Notes: generated by a model from the letters alone, not told the origin. Positions 24,925-33,367 are shown, numbered from the stretch's first letter. The stretch is DNA of 64,000 bases from Haloarcula limicola (GCF_010119205.1 NZ_WRXM01000003.1:310001-374000), one strand, 5' to 3'. Made by a program: numbers and translations.

Positions 24925-25144
24925 CGCTTACGCGACGATAGCGGCTTCTCGGTAGCGACGCTTCATCGGCGGTACCGGTCCTCTCACGTGACTGACGAAC
25001 CCTCGTTTTACTGACGCGCTTCCCAGTAGTCGAATCGCGATCGCCGGTTGAGGGAGATGTGCCGGCCGCTATCGGGAGCGGAGAAAACGGCACGGGAGTG
25101 GTGCGACCCGACCGAAAATCGTCGTCGCGGCGCCGGCGTCGAGC

Positions 25145-26509
25145 TCAGGCGTTGTTGACTTCGCTGTCTATCTCCTGTTGGGCGTCGTCGAGGGCCTGCT
25201 GGGGCGATTTCTCCTTGACGAGCGCCGCGTTGCAGTTCGTGTAGACGATCTCGGAGAACGTCGAGTAGTTCGCCGTCGCGGGCCGAGCGCTCGTCTGGTC
25301 GACGATCGTCGCGAACGTCTCCAACTGGGGAGCCTGCTCGTAGTACTCGTCGCTGTACAGTTCCTTGCGAACCGGCAGCCGGCTGTGTTCGAGCGCCATC
25401 GTCTCCTGTGCTTCCTTCGACGCCATGAAGCTCGCGAACTTCTGGGCCGCGTCGGGGTTCTCGGCGTTGGCGTTGATGAAGAGGTTCCATCCGCCGAGAC
25501 AGGAGTTCTCCGCGTTGGGGTTGCCCTCCTGTTTGGGCATCGGAGCCACGTCGAACTTGTCCTTGACCGCCGAGCCGTCCTCGTTCATCAGCGAGACGGC
25601 GTAGGGCCAGTTGCGCATGAAGATGGTGTTGCCCTGCTGGAAGGTCTGCCGGTTCTGGTCCGTCGACGAGGCCGGGATCGACTCGGGCGTGACGTTGTAC
25701 TCGTGGATGAGGTCGACGGCGTGCTGGAGCGCCGAGACGCCCTTGTCGGTGTTGACGACGAGGTTGCCGTCCTGTCGGACGCTTCCGCCCATGCCCCAGA
25801 GCCAGTTGAGCCACATGATGGTGAGTCCCTCGTTCGCCCCGCCCTGCCAGATGTAGCCGTTGAGCTGTTTGTCGGACTGGCTCTTGATGTCCTGAGCCAT
25901 GTTGACGAGCTCCATGTACGTCTTCGGCGGTTCGCTGTAACCGTACTCCTCCAGCAGGTCCGACCGGTAGTACAGGGCGTTCGCGTCCGTGTGGACCGGC
26001 ATACCGTACATCGTCCCGTCGACCGTCACCGAGTCGAGCGGCGTCCGGAGCATGTTCTCGGTGTGGCCCTGCGGGTCGCTCATCTCGGCGGCCCACCCGT
26101 TCTGGGCGAACTCGGCGGGCCAGATGACGTCCATGTTCCCCACGTCGAACGACGACGATCCGGAGACGAACTGGTTGACGTAGTACTCCCGCGTCGACGA
26201 GGCGTTCGACGGCGTCTGCTGGGACTCGACGGTGATGTTGCCCGCCGACTCCTCGAACATCGGTACCAGGCTCTTCGCGTCGTTACTGAAGTAACCGGGG
26301 TAGACGTACGTCAGGGACCCGCCGCCGCTGCCGCCGTCGCCACCGTCACCGCTGCTCGTTCCGCCGCCGTCGCCACCGCTCGTTCCGCCATCGCCGCCGT
26401 CACCGCCGTCGCCACCGTCGCCGCCACACCCGGCGAGGAGCGCGACGCTCCCGCCGGCCATCGTTTTGATAAATCTACGTCTGCGTTCGCTCGAAACCTC
26501 GTCTGACAT
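25145..26509 (-). CDS. ABC sugar transporter substrate-binding lipoprotein (CUT1 type)
   Basis: The ATG at 26509 (MSDEVSSERRRRF) with GGAGGGG in the leader is preferred; it gives 454 residues. A twin-arginine stretch RRRRFIKTMAGG leads to the lipobox LLAGC, so the protein is exported by Tat and lipid-anchored. A low-complexity Gly/Asp/Ser linker of about 40 residues follows. The mature part is an extracellular solute-binding protein of family 1, with YGMPVHTDANALYYRSDLL and GGWNLFINANAENPDAAQKF motifs. It should deliver a sugar or sugar glycoside to the permeases at 30373 and 31370 and the ATPase at 37243, the other parts of one importer. The AT-rich spacer upstream holds the promoter. Confidence 0.9.
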   Translation of the reverse strand: MSDEVSSERRRRFIKTMAGGSVALLAGCGGDGGDGGDGGDGGTSGGDGGGTSSGDGGDGGSGGGSLTYVYPGYFSNDAKSLVPMFEESAGNITVESQQTPSNASSTREYYVNQFVSGSSSFDVGNMDVIWPAEFAQNGWAAEMSDPQGHTENMLRTPLDSVTVDGTMYGMPVHTDANALYYRSDLLEEYGYSEPPKTYMELVNMAQDIKSQSDKQLNGYIWQGGANEGLTIMWLNWLWGMGGSVRQDGNLVVNTDKGVSALQHAVDLIHEYNVTPESIPASSTDQNRQTFQQGNTIFMRNWPYAVSLMNEDGSAVKDKFDVAPMPKQEGNPNAENSCLGGWNLFINANAENPDAAQKFASFMASKEAQETMALEHSRLPVRKELYSDEYYEQAPQLETFATIVDQTSARPATANYSTFSEIVYTNCNAALVKEKSPQQALDDAQQEIDSEVNNA

Positions 26510-26586
26510 ACACACACACGTTCAGTACCCCTCCTATTAATTGTTATTGTATATCAAATGACTGTTTGACGAAAGCGGCGTTTCGC

Positions 26587-27591
26587 TCAGTCGTCGGCGG
26601 CGAGCGCCCGCACCTCGTCCCAGAGGCCGTCTTCGATTTCGACCGTCGTCGCGCTGCGATCTCGCTCAACTGAACGCTGTCCCGGTAGTCGAATCTCCTC
26701 GACGTGGGCCGCCGCCGGCCCCGAAGTTAGCTCTCGCAGGAACGCGCTCGCGCGCTCTGCGAAGTCGGACGCCCCGAGCGCCTCGGGGTCGATAGCGAGG
26801 AAGAGGTCGCCCTTCGTACAGGGATTTTCCGTGTGGTACGTGCCGGTCACGTCCTCGCCCATCGCCGCGCCGACCAGCCCGCCGGCCAGCACTTCGACGG
26901 CGATCGCCAACCCCGAGCCTTTCGACCCGCCGAACGGCAAGATGGTGCCCTCAAGGGCCGCTTCGGGGTCCGTCGTCGGTTCGCCTTCGGCGTCCAACGC
27001 GACCCCCTCGGGAATCGATTCGCCCGCCTCACGCTTCTCGAGGACGGTCCCGCGGGCGATGGCCGAGGTCGACATGTCGAGGTTGAACACGGGGTCGGTC
27101 GGCAGCCCGATGGCGATCGGGTTCGTTCCCAATACGGGTTCAACGCCGCCGTAGGGCGGCATCGCCGGCTCCGTGTTCGTCATCGCGATGCCGACGTAGC
27201 CCTCGCGCTGGAGTTGGTCCGTGTAGTACCCCAGCATCCCGAGGTGGTTCGAGTCGTTGACGCCCACCGCACCGACGCCGAACTCGTCGGCGCGGTCCAT
27301 CACCTCACCCGTTGCCGCCGACGCCACGACCGGGCCCAGACGGGACCCGCCGCTGAGCGTCGCCGCGCCGCCGCGCTCGGCGACGACTTCGATCTCGCCC
27401 GCGGGATCGACGTTGCCGTGTTCGATGCCGTGGACGAACCGCGGCAGTCGCAGGAGGCCGTGGGAATGTTTCCCGCGAGCGTCCGCGCTCACCAGCACCT
27501 CGGCCGTTTGCTCGGCGTCGGCGTCGCTGATACCGTGTGCGTGGAACGCCTCGGCGGCGACCGACACCGCACGTGACCGATCGAGTTCCAT
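26587..27591 (-). CDS. LDH2/malate dehydrogenase-type (ComC-like) NAD(P) oxidoreductase; candidate (R)-sulfolactate dehydrogenase
   Basis: This 334-residue protein belongs to the type-2 malate/L-lactate dehydrogenase family, which lacks a Rossmann fold. Seen motifs are GKHSHGLLRLPRFV (about 36-49), the catalytic His region VGVNDSNHLGMLGYY, and FGGSKGSGLAIAVEVLAGGL. The family includes ComC, (2R)-3-sulfolactate dehydrogenase, as well as malate, ureidoglycolate and diketogulonate enzymes. It starts 1 nt after the SuyB-like gene stops and belongs to that operon (SuyA, SuyB, this gene), which favours sulfolactate/sulfopyruvate as substrate. The motif set alone does not fix the substrate. Confidence 0.8.
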   Translation of the reverse strand: MELDRSRAVSVAAEAFHAHGISDADAEQTAEVLVSADARGKHSHGLLRLPRFVHGIEHGNVDPAGEIEVVAERGGAATLSGGSRLGPVVASAATGEVMDRADEFGVGAVGVNDSNHLGMLGYYTDQLQREGYVGIAMTNTEPAMPPYGGVEPVLGTNPIAIGLPTDPVFNLDMSTSAIARGTVLEKREAGESIPEGVALDAEGEPTTDPEAALEGTILPFGGSKGSGLAIAVEVLAGGLVGAAMGEDVTGTYHTENPCTKGDLFLAIDPEALGASDFAERASAFLRELTSGPAAAHVEEIRLPGQRSVERDRSATTVEIEDGLWDEVRALAADD

Positions 27592-27592
27592 C

Positions 27593-28759
27593 TTACGTCG
27601 AGGGGCCGATGCGGTGGATGGCGAACTGGCTCTCGCCCAGGGCCTCGCTCAGCGTGACCTTGCCGTTGACGACCTCCTCGATCTCGTCCCAGAGCTGGTC
27701 GGTCGCCCACTCGAAGGACTCGTCGCCGACCAGCGCCTCGCTGACGTCGACGTCGGTCTCCTCGGGGACGCGCTCGGCGCTGCCCGGGTTCCCGGTAATC
27801 TTGATCGTGGGCATCACCGCGTTCGAGAGCGTGTGGCCCTGTCCCGTCGAGATGACCATGAAGTGCGCGCCGCCCGCGCCGATCCCTGTTACGGATTCGG
27901 CACCGTGGCCGGGCGTATCCATGATGTACATCCCCGAATCGCGGGGAATCTTCGCGCCGTAGTCGATGATATCTTGGATGGGGCCGTCGCCGGACTTGAC
28001 GAGCGCACCCAGCGATTTCTCCTCGATGGTGGTCAGCCCGCCGTCCATGTTGTCCGGCGTGGGCTGTGCGCCACGCACGTCGTAACCCGTAGCCTGAAGC
28101 CGTTCGTCCCAGTGCCCGACGCGTTCGAGAATCTCTTCTTTGACCTCGTCGTTGACCGCGCGCTCTGCGAGTTCGTTCTCGCCGCCGAAGAATTCGGGCG
28201 TCTCCGCGAAGCAACCGCGGCCGCCGTAGTCGTCGATGAGCCGCCAGACCGCACCTGCTGTCGCCTTGTGCTGACAGAGACCGCTCGTCGTATCGGAGGT
28301 GGCGCAGTTGATACCGAAAGTGAGGTTCGACATATCCGAGGGGACGCGGCGCTGGGCGCTGGCGTCTTGGGCGATCTCCTGAGCGGAGTTGACCGTCCGC
28401 TTGAGGGCGTTCATGACACCTTTCTCTCGGTGGATGTTGACCGAGTCGCTGGGACGGCCGGTCTCGGCGATGTCTTCTGCGAGTTCGTCGCCGTCGACAA
28501 TCTCGCCGGCGTGGGCGACGACCACCGCGCCGTAGGTATTCGGATGCGTTGCGTACCCCAGCAGGGTGCGATAGGTCTGGAAGACGTCGGGCTTGGTCTG
28601 ACAGCGCCCGAGCGGATGCGTGATCGGAATCGCGTCCTCGACGATGTCCGCTGCCCGCTTGACCGTATCGTTGGCGTAGGGTGCCGTCGAGACGATGACC
28701 GTGTGGTTGCGAATGCCGACGCTGCCGTCGTCGCGTTCGTATCCGAGGAATTCACTCAT
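27593..28759 (-). CDS. suyB: UxaA-family lyase large subunit, candidate (R)-sulfolactate sulfo-lyase beta (SuyB)
   Basis: This 388-residue protein starts FLGYERDDGSVGIRNHTVI, the UxaA-family opening, and contains Cys-bearing segments (GINCATSDTTSGLCQHKAT, GGRGCFAETPEFFGG) and the C-terminal MDTPGHGAESVTGIGAGGAHF. UxaA/GarD altronate and galactarate dehydratases are single chains near 500 residues with an N-terminal SAF domain. Here that domain is a separate gene 5 nt upstream, and the size of about 42 kDa equals that known for SuyB of sulfolactate sulfo-lyase. The reaction would be (R)-3-sulfolactate to pyruvate plus sulfite. The ComC-type gene downstream and the anion exporter upstream support this. 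A sugar-acid dehydratase remains the alternative. Confidence 0.7.
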   Translation of the reverse strand: MSEFLGYERDDGSVGIRNHTVIVSTAPYANDTVKRAADIVEDAIPITHPLGRCQTKPDVFQTYRTLLGYATHPNTYGAVVVAHAGEIVDGDELAEDIAETGRPSDSVNIHREKGVMNALKRTVNSAQEIAQDASAQRRVPSDMSNLTFGINCATSDTTSGLCQHKATAGAVWRLIDDYGGRGCFAETPEFFGGENELAERAVNDEVKEEILERVGHWDERLQATGYDVRGAQPTPDNMDGGLTTIEEKSLGALVKSGDGPIQDIIDYGAKIPRDSGMYIMDTPGHGAESVTGIGAGGAHFMVISTGQGHTLSNAVMPTIKITGNPGSAERVPEETDVDVSEALVGDESFEWATDQLWDEIEEVVNGKVTLSEALGESQFAIHRIGPST

Positions 28760-28764
28760 TGCTG

Positions 28765-29085
28765 TTACTCACTGATGACTTTCGCCTGGTCGTCGTCGGC
28801 GAGGTCGCCGCGACCGTAGTTCGACTCGACGTTGTGGACGTGGACCCACGTGCCCGCGGGGATGTCCTCTGTCGCGTTGCCGATGCTCTTGCCGTACTTC
28901 GTGATCGTCTCGCCGGACGCGATGTCCTCAATGGCGATCTTGTGGCCGAAGACGACGTCCTCGGCGATCTCGACGGTCCGCTCCTCGTCGCCGACGCCGA
29001 CCGAAACGGTCTCACCGGCTTCGAGCTCGCGCAGCGCCGTCGCGACGTTGTCCGTTGGTTCGACTACCTGTAGATACCTGTCGGG
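28765..29085 (-). CDS. suyA: SAF-domain small subunit, candidate (R)-sulfolactate sulfo-lyase alpha (SuyA)
   Basis: The ATG at 29085 is chosen because a TATA box (complement of 29113-29120) lies 32 nt upstream; a frame extension to 29130 would overlap it. The 106-residue product begins MPDRYLQVVEPTDNVATALR and has the SAF fold pattern with GHKIAIEDIASGETITKYG, the N-terminal domain of UxaA-type enzymes. Together with the next gene it forms a two-subunit enzyme, as in SuyAB, where the small subunit is about 8-11 kDa. It is the first gene of the operon SuyA, SuyB, ComC-type dehydrogenase. Confidence 0.72.
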   Translation of the reverse strand, partial: PDRYLQVVEPTDNVATALRELEAGETVSVGVGDEERTVEIAEDVVFGHKIAIEDIASGETITKYGKSIGNATEDIPAGTWVHVHNVESNYGRGDLADDDQAKVISE

Positions 29086-29112
29086 CATACACTCCGATGA
29101 GGTGCACGCCAC

Positions 29113-29120
29113 CATATAAC
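29113..29120 (-). promoter_or_regulatory. TATA box of the SuyA-SuyB-ComC-like operon
   Basis: The complement reads GTTATATG, about 32 nt upstream of the SuyA-like start at 29085, predicting a very short or absent leader. It marks the operon as a separate transcription unit from the exporter upstream. Confidence 0.55.
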
Positions 29121-29137
29121 GTTTTCTCATGTCACCC

Positions 29138-30121
29138 CTACAGCAGGAGCGTCACCGCGGCGAGCGCGAGCAGGCTCACCGTCAGGAAGTGCGCGAGGAC
29201 GACGGCGATGGGCCGGAGTCCGGTCGCTCGGAGCCGCCGCGGGTTCAACTCGAAGCCGAGGCCGACGAACGCCAGCGTGAACAGCCAGTCGCTAACGGTG
29301 CCGACGGCCGCTTGCGTCTCGCTCCCGACGAGGCCGGCGTTGACGATGGCGGCGACGGCGAGGAAGCCGACGAGGAACTTCGGAAAGCGGTACCAGATCT
29401 CGGTGGCGTCCGCCTTCTCGTTCTCGCTTCCGCCCGCGTAGCGCAGCGCGTACGCGACGGCGAGGAGGCCGATGAACGTGTTCCGAACCAGTTTCGTTAC
29501 GGTCGCCCACTGTCCCGCGGTCTCGGAGACGGCGAAGCCAACAGCGGCCGTGGGGCCGGTCGAGAACAGGCTCAGACCGGCCCAGATACCGAACGCGCGG
29601 TCGGGGAGGCCGAGCATCGACCCGAGAACCGGGAAGACGACGAGTGTGACAGCGTCGAACAACAGCACCGTCCCCGCGGCGTAGCTGATGTCGGCCTCGT
29701 CGCTGTCGATGCTCCCCGCGACGGCCAGTACCGCCGAGACGCCGCAGACGCTCGCTCCCGCGGCCAACAGCGAACGGGTTCGGCTCTCGATGCCCGCCCG
29801 GCGACCGACGGCCTCGGTGAACGCCACGCCGACGACGACGACCCCGGCCGCCAGTCCGACGACGAGCGGCCCCGTACTCGCCAGTTGGCCCAGAGTGAGT
29901 TGCGCGCCCAGCAGGACGATTCCGGTCTCTAAGAGGAGCTTGTGTCGGTCGAGACCCGGTTCGGCCCACTCGGGCGCGCCGACGGTCGCCGCGACGGCCG
30001 CGCCGCTCCCGATAGCCGCGACGAGCGGGCTCAGCGGGGTCGCGTCGCCGATCGCGCGAGCGACGACAGCCATCGCTACCAGTACGACGAGCCCCGGTAG
30101 CGGCCGGACGCCCGGCCGCAT
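29138..30121 (-). CDS. YeiH-type putative sulfate/sulfite exporter
   Basis: The ATG at 30121 overlaps by one base the stop of the small gene before it, giving a 327-residue product (MRPGVRPLPGLVVLVAMAVV). It has about ten hydrophobic segments with family motifs LLETGIVLLGAQLTLGQL, LLAAGASVCGVSAVLAVAG, LFSTGPTAAVGFAVSETAGQWATVTKLVRN and FLVGFLAVAAIVN. This is the YeiH/PSE family, annotated as putative sulfate exporter and repeatedly found next to sulfonate-degradation genes. In this cluster it would remove sulfite or sulfate released by the SuyAB-like lyase. Transport direction and substrate are inferred from family and context. Confidence 0.85.
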   Translation of the reverse strand: MRPGVRPLPGLVVLVAMAVVARAIGDATPLSPLVAAIGSGAAVAATVGAPEWAEPGLDRHKLLLETGIVLLGAQLTLGQLASTGPLVVGLAAGVVVVGVAFTEAVGRRAGIESRTRSLLAAGASVCGVSAVLAVAGSIDSDEADISYAAGTVLLFDAVTLVVFPVLGSMLGLPDRAFGIWAGLSLFSTGPTAAVGFAVSETAGQWATVTKLVRNTFIGLLAVAYALRYAGGSENEKADATEIWYRFPKFLVGFLAVAAIVNAGLVGSETQAAVGTVSDWLFTLAFVGLGFELNPRRLRATGLRPIAVVLAHFLTVSLLALAAVTLLL

Positions 30122-30258
30122 CAGAGGACCAGCGTGGTCGCGGCGACGATGGCGACGCCGAGCGCGGTTGCCTTCCAGCCGCGGTCCGCCGCGGCGACCC
30201 GTCGACGGCAGCGAGCGACGAGGCTCCGGGCACTGCTGCTCGAACCGATGACGTCCAT
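30121..30258 (-). CDS. 45-residue single-pass membrane protein coupled to the exporter
   Basis: An ATG at 30258 opens a 45-residue frame: a short Ser/Arg-rich N-terminus (ARSLVARCRRRVAAADRG) followed by one hydrophobic helix (WKATALGVAIVAATTLVL). Its TGA shares one base with the exporter ATG (TGATG at 30119-30123), so the two are translationally coupled. A TATA box (complement of 30285-30292) sits 31 nt upstream of this ATG and there is none for the exporter start itself, which supports the small frame as the true first gene. The function is unknown; an accessory subunit of the exporter is a reasonable guess. Confidence 0.6.
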   Translation of the reverse strand: MDVIGSSSSARSLVARCRRRVAAADRGWKATALGVAIVAATTLVL

Positions 30259-30284
30259 GTACGAGAACGGGTGCGGGGCACCTA

Positions 30285-30292
30285 CATAAAAG
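30285..30292 (-). promoter_or_regulatory. TATA box of the small protein-exporter operon
   Basis: The complement reads CTTTTATG, 31 nt upstream of the ATG at 30258. It faces the permease promoter at 30338 across a short divergent spacer. Confidence 0.55.
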
Positions 30293-30337
30293 TACGCCGT
30301 CCGTGCCGCCGCTCGCGTCGCGCGCGGGTCCCACAGG

Positions 30338-30345
30338 TTTAATAA
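30338..30345 (+). promoter_or_regulatory. TATA box of the ABC permease genes
   Basis: TTTAATAA at 30338-30345 is centred 32 nt before the ATG at 30373 and supports that start over the upstream in-frame codon at 30358. Confidence 0.55.
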
Positions 30346-30372
30346 TCGACGCCGAGAGTGCCATGTATACGA

Positions 30373-31368
30373 ATGGCAGACACAGCCGAAACTGCGTCCG
30401 GCGCAGCCGCGCAAGACCCGGCAGCCGGGCGGCAAAACAGATTCGAGCGGTACCGCGACCTCAGATTCACCGAGGAGGAACTGGCGGTCATCCTGTTGAC
30501 CCCCGTCGTGTCGTTCCTGCTCGCGGTGTCGTTTTACCCCATCTTCGACACCGTGATGGCGAGCCTCCACACCGGCTACGTCCTGGAGATCGAGCCGCGC
30601 GAGTTCGTCGGTCTCGAGAACTATCGGAGCCTGTACGGGAGCGGTCCGCTGCTGGATCAGTTCCTGAACGGCGGCGGCTTCTGGAACGCGCTTCGGGTGT
30701 CGCTCATCTACACCGTGGTCAGCGTCCCCGTCGAACTCGTCTTGGGGCTGGGGCTGGCGCTCCTGCTCAACCGCGAGTTCAGAGGGAAGTACTTCGCGCA
30801 GGCCGCCATCCTGTTCCCGTGGGCCATCCCGACGGTCATCAACGCCCGCATCTGGGCGTGGATGTTCAACGGCCAGTACGGCGTCGTCAACGACCTGCTG
30901 GTCCGTGCCGGCATCATCGCCAATCCGTTCCCGTTCCTGGCGAAGCCGGACGCGGCGCTGGGCGCGATGCTCTTTATCACCATCTGGAAGACCAGTTCGT
31001 TCATGGCGCTCATCCTTCTGGCCGGGCTCCAGTCGATCCCCGACCACCTCTACGAGGCCGCTCGGATGGACGGGGCCTCCCGACTCCGGCAGTTCAAGGA
31101 CGTCACGTTGCCGCTGCTGAAGCCCACGCTGCTCGTCGCGCTCATCTTCCGGACGCTCCCGGCGTTCCAGGCGTTCGGCCTGCCCTACGGCCTGACCGGG
31201 GGCGGTCCCGCGAGCGCGACGACGACGCTCGTCCTGTTCGACCACCAGCTGACGTTCAACCGCCTCAACTTCGGCGAGGGGTCGGCCGCCGCGACGGTGA
31301 TCACGCTCATCGCGCTCGCCATCGCCATGCTCTACGTCGGCACGCTGTACGAACCGGAGGTGCGCTGA
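30373..31368 (+). CDS. ABC sugar transporter permease, MalF/UgpA type
   Basis: This 331-residue inner-membrane protein has six predicted helices after a soluble N-terminal segment with FEEELAVILLTPVVSFLL-like entry. The EAA loop YEAARMDGASRLRQFKDVTLPLLKP, which contacts the ATPase, marks it as a CUT1 sugar permease. It pairs with the next gene, which starts 1 nt after its stop, and with the lipoprotein at 25145 and ATPase at 37243. The importer genes are scattered through the catabolic cluster, in three transcription units. Confidence 0.92.
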   Translation: MADTAETASGAAAQDPAAGRQNRFERYRDLRFTEEELAVILLTPVVSFLLAVSFYPIFDTVMASLHTGYVLEIEPREFVGLENYRSLYGSGPLLDQFLNGGGFWNALRVSLIYTVVSVPVELVLGLGLALLLNREFRGKYFAQAAILFPWAIPTVINARIWAWMFNGQYGVVNDLLVRAGIIANPFPFLAKPDAALGAMLFITIWKTSSFMALILLAGLQSIPDHLYEAARMDGASRLRQFKDVTLPLLKPTLLVALIFRTLPAFQAFGLPYGLTGGGPASATTTLVLFDHQLTFNRLNFGEGSAAATVITLIALAIAMLYVGTLYEPEVR

Positions 31369-31369
31369 G

Positions 31370-32236
31370 ATGGCGACGAGCGACCGCGACCGCGGCTTCG
31401 AACTCGAGACGTTCCAGTGGGTCGGCAAGAAGGTCGGCTTCTACGGGAGCATCCTCATCATCGCGCTGGTGTCGGTGTTCCCCATCCTCTGGATGCTCAT
31501 CACGTCGCTGAAACAGCCGGGCAACGTCGTCCAGTTCCCGGTCCAGTACGTCCCCCAGGATCCGACCCTGGAGAACTACCGCGCGGCCCTCGAACAGGCC
31601 CCGTTCCTGAGATACCTGTTCAACAGCTTCGTCGTCGCCAGCGGCACGGCCATCTTGGACGTGTTCCTCGGGTCGCTGGCCGGCTACGCGCTCTCGCGGC
31701 TCCGCTTCCGATTCAAGCTTCCCGTCCTGTTGCTCATCCTCGGGACGGCGATGCTGCCCTTCATCGCGCGGCTCATCCCGCTGTTCTCGCTGGCCCGCTC
31801 GTGGGGGCTGCTGAACAGCTACCTCGGCCTCATCATCCCCTACGCCGCCTTCCAGTTGCCGTTCGCGGTCTGGATCTTCCAGGCGTACTTCAAGGAGCTC
31901 CCCGACTCGCTGGAGGAGGCGGGCCTGATGGACGGCCTCTCGCGGGTCGGCGTCCTCTTCCGCATCATCCTCCCCGTCTCCGCGCCGGCGATGGCGACGG
32001 CCGCCATCATCGTCTTCATCTACGCGTGGAACGAGTTCCTCTTCGCGCTGACGTTCATGACCGAGGACTCGATGCGGACCATCACGGTCGGGATCGCCCT
32101 CTACCAGGGCGAGTTCCAGTACCCGTGGGGCACCATCTCCGCGGCGGTGTTCATGTCCGTCATCCCGCTCATCCTGTTCATGCTGTTCTTCCAGCGGAAG
32201 GTCGTCGAGGGACTGACCGCCACGGGCAAGGCCTGA
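31370..32236 (+). CDS. ABC sugar transporter permease, MalG/UgpE type
   Basis: This 288-residue permease has six hydrophobic segments and the EAA loop LEEAGLMDGLSRVGVLFRIILP. The N-terminus MLITSLKQPGNVVQFPVQYVP is typical of MalG-type partners. It begins 1 nt after the upstream permease ends and forms a heterodimer with it. A six-T run follows the stop at 32255-32260 and probably ends the transcript. Confidence 0.92.
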   Translation: MATSDRDRGFELETFQWVGKKVGFYGSILIIALVSVFPILWMLITSLKQPGNVVQFPVQYVPQDPTLENYRAALEQAPFLRYLFNSFVVASGTAILDVFLGSLAGYALSRLRFRFKLPVLLLILGTAMLPFIARLIPLFSLARSWGLLNSYLGLIIPYAAFQLPFAVWIFQAYFKELPDSLEEAGLMDGLSRVGVLFRIILPVSAPAMATAAIIVFIYAWNEFLFALTFMTEDSMRTITVGIALYQGEFQYPWGTISAAVFMSVIPLILFMLFFQRKVVEGLTATGKA

Positions 32237-32254
32237 GCCAGCGGCTTCGATCGC

Positions 32255-32260
32255 TTTTTT
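32255..32260 (+). terminator. T-run terminator after the permease genes
   Basis: Six T residues after a GC-rich stretch, 19 nt past the permease stop and between convergent genes, match the simple T-tract terminators of haloarchaea. Confidence 0.45.
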
Positions 32261-32401
32261 CCGTCTGTTCTTCTCTCGTGTGCCGGTCGTCCGGAGTCAG
32301 TTCCGAGAATCGATAGGGCCGGAGGTCCCGCTGGGTCGGCCTTCAGCGCGCTCGCCGTCGGTCCAGCCGTGAGAAACGGTAAAACGGCAGCGCCGGCCCT
32401 T

Positions 32402-33367
32402 CTACTCGTTGACGACGTTGTACGGTTCCTCGCCTACGAGCGCGGAGCGGACGATGTCGGTGACGGTGCGGCGGCGCTGGTCGTTGGCCTCCTCGCTGTA
32501 CCACGCGACGTGGGGCGTCGTGAGCGCCTTCGGGTGGTCCCGGAGCGGGTCGTCCTCGGCCGGCGGTTCGTCGGGGAATACGTCGAGGCCGGCACCGGCG
32601 ATCTCACCGGCTTCGAGCGCGTCGTAGAGCGCGTCCGTGTCGACGATCGGGCCGCGGGCGACGTTGACGAAGTAGGCGTCCTCGCGCATGCGGGCGAACG
32701 CGTCGGCGTCGAACAGCTCGCGCGTGTCGGGCGTCAGCGGGGAGTGGACGGTGACGAAGTCGGCCCGCTCCAGTACCTCCTCGAACTCGACGAGGTCGGC
32801 GGGGTCGTCCGCTACGTCTTCCGCGGAGAGGAACGGGTCGCTGGCGACCACATCTGCTCCGAGCGCGTCGGCGCGTTCGCCGACGGCGCGGCCGATCGCG
32901 CCGTAGCCGACGACGCCGACCGTCCGGGTCGAGAGGCGGTGGATGGGCGCGGCGACCGAGCGGTCCCACTCGCCGTCGGCGACGGAGGCGTCGTAGGACT
33001 TGAGACCGCGGGCGAGCGCGAGGTACAGGGTCAGCGCGTGGACCGATACCTCCTCTAGGCAGTAGTCGGGGACGTTCGTGACCGGAATCCCGCGGTCGCT
33101 GGCCGCGTCGACGGCGATGTTGTCGACGCCGATGCCGTACCGAGAGATGACCCGACAGTCCTCTAAGGCGCCGATGGCCGCTTCGTCTAAGTCGTACCGG
33201 AGGTTGATCACCGCGTCCGCGTCGGCGAGGGTCTCGTGGGCGTCGGCGGCGTCCTCGCCTACGTCGCCGGTGAGTTCGATTACGTCGGCGATGTCGGAGA
33301 GGCCCTCGCGTTCGATGGATAGGTCCTCGAAGTCGTGGTCCGTGACGACGACGGTGTGTCGTGACAT
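32402..33367 (-). CDS. D-isomer-specific 2-hydroxyacid dehydrogenase; candidate (S)-sulfolactate dehydrogenase (SlcC-like)
   Basis: This 321-residue enzyme has the phosphoglycerate-dehydrogenase fold: NAD loop VGVVGYGAIGRAVGERADALG (about 150-170), catalytic Arg in NVARGPIVD, Glu in GLDVFPDEPP and His in TPHVAWYS. Families of this type oxidise 2-hydroxyacids such as glycerate, lactate, phosphoglycerate and, as SlcC, (S)-3-sulfolactate. It lies 24 nt after the enolase-superfamily gene and is probably co-transcribed with it. With the ComC-type enzyme at 26587 it could form the two-dehydrogenase system that converts (S)- to (R)-sulfolactate through sulfopyruvate. A sugar-acid or glyoxylate reductase role cannot be excluded. 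Confidence 0.8.
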   Translation of the reverse strand: MSRHTVVVTDHDFEDLSIEREGLSDIADVIELTGDVGEDAADAHETLADADAVINLRYDLDEAAIGALEDCRVISRYGIGVDNIAVDAASDRGIPVTNVPDYCLEEVSVHALTLYLALARGLKSYDASVADGEWDRSVAAPIHRLSTRTVGVVGYGAIGRAVGERADALGADVVASDPFLSAEDVADDPADLVEFEEVLERADFVTVHSPLTPDTRELFDADAFARMREDAYFVNVARGPIVDTDALYDALEAGEIAGAGLDVFPDEPPAEDDPLRDHPKALTTPHVAWYSEEANDQRRRTVTDIVRSALVGEEPYNVVNE

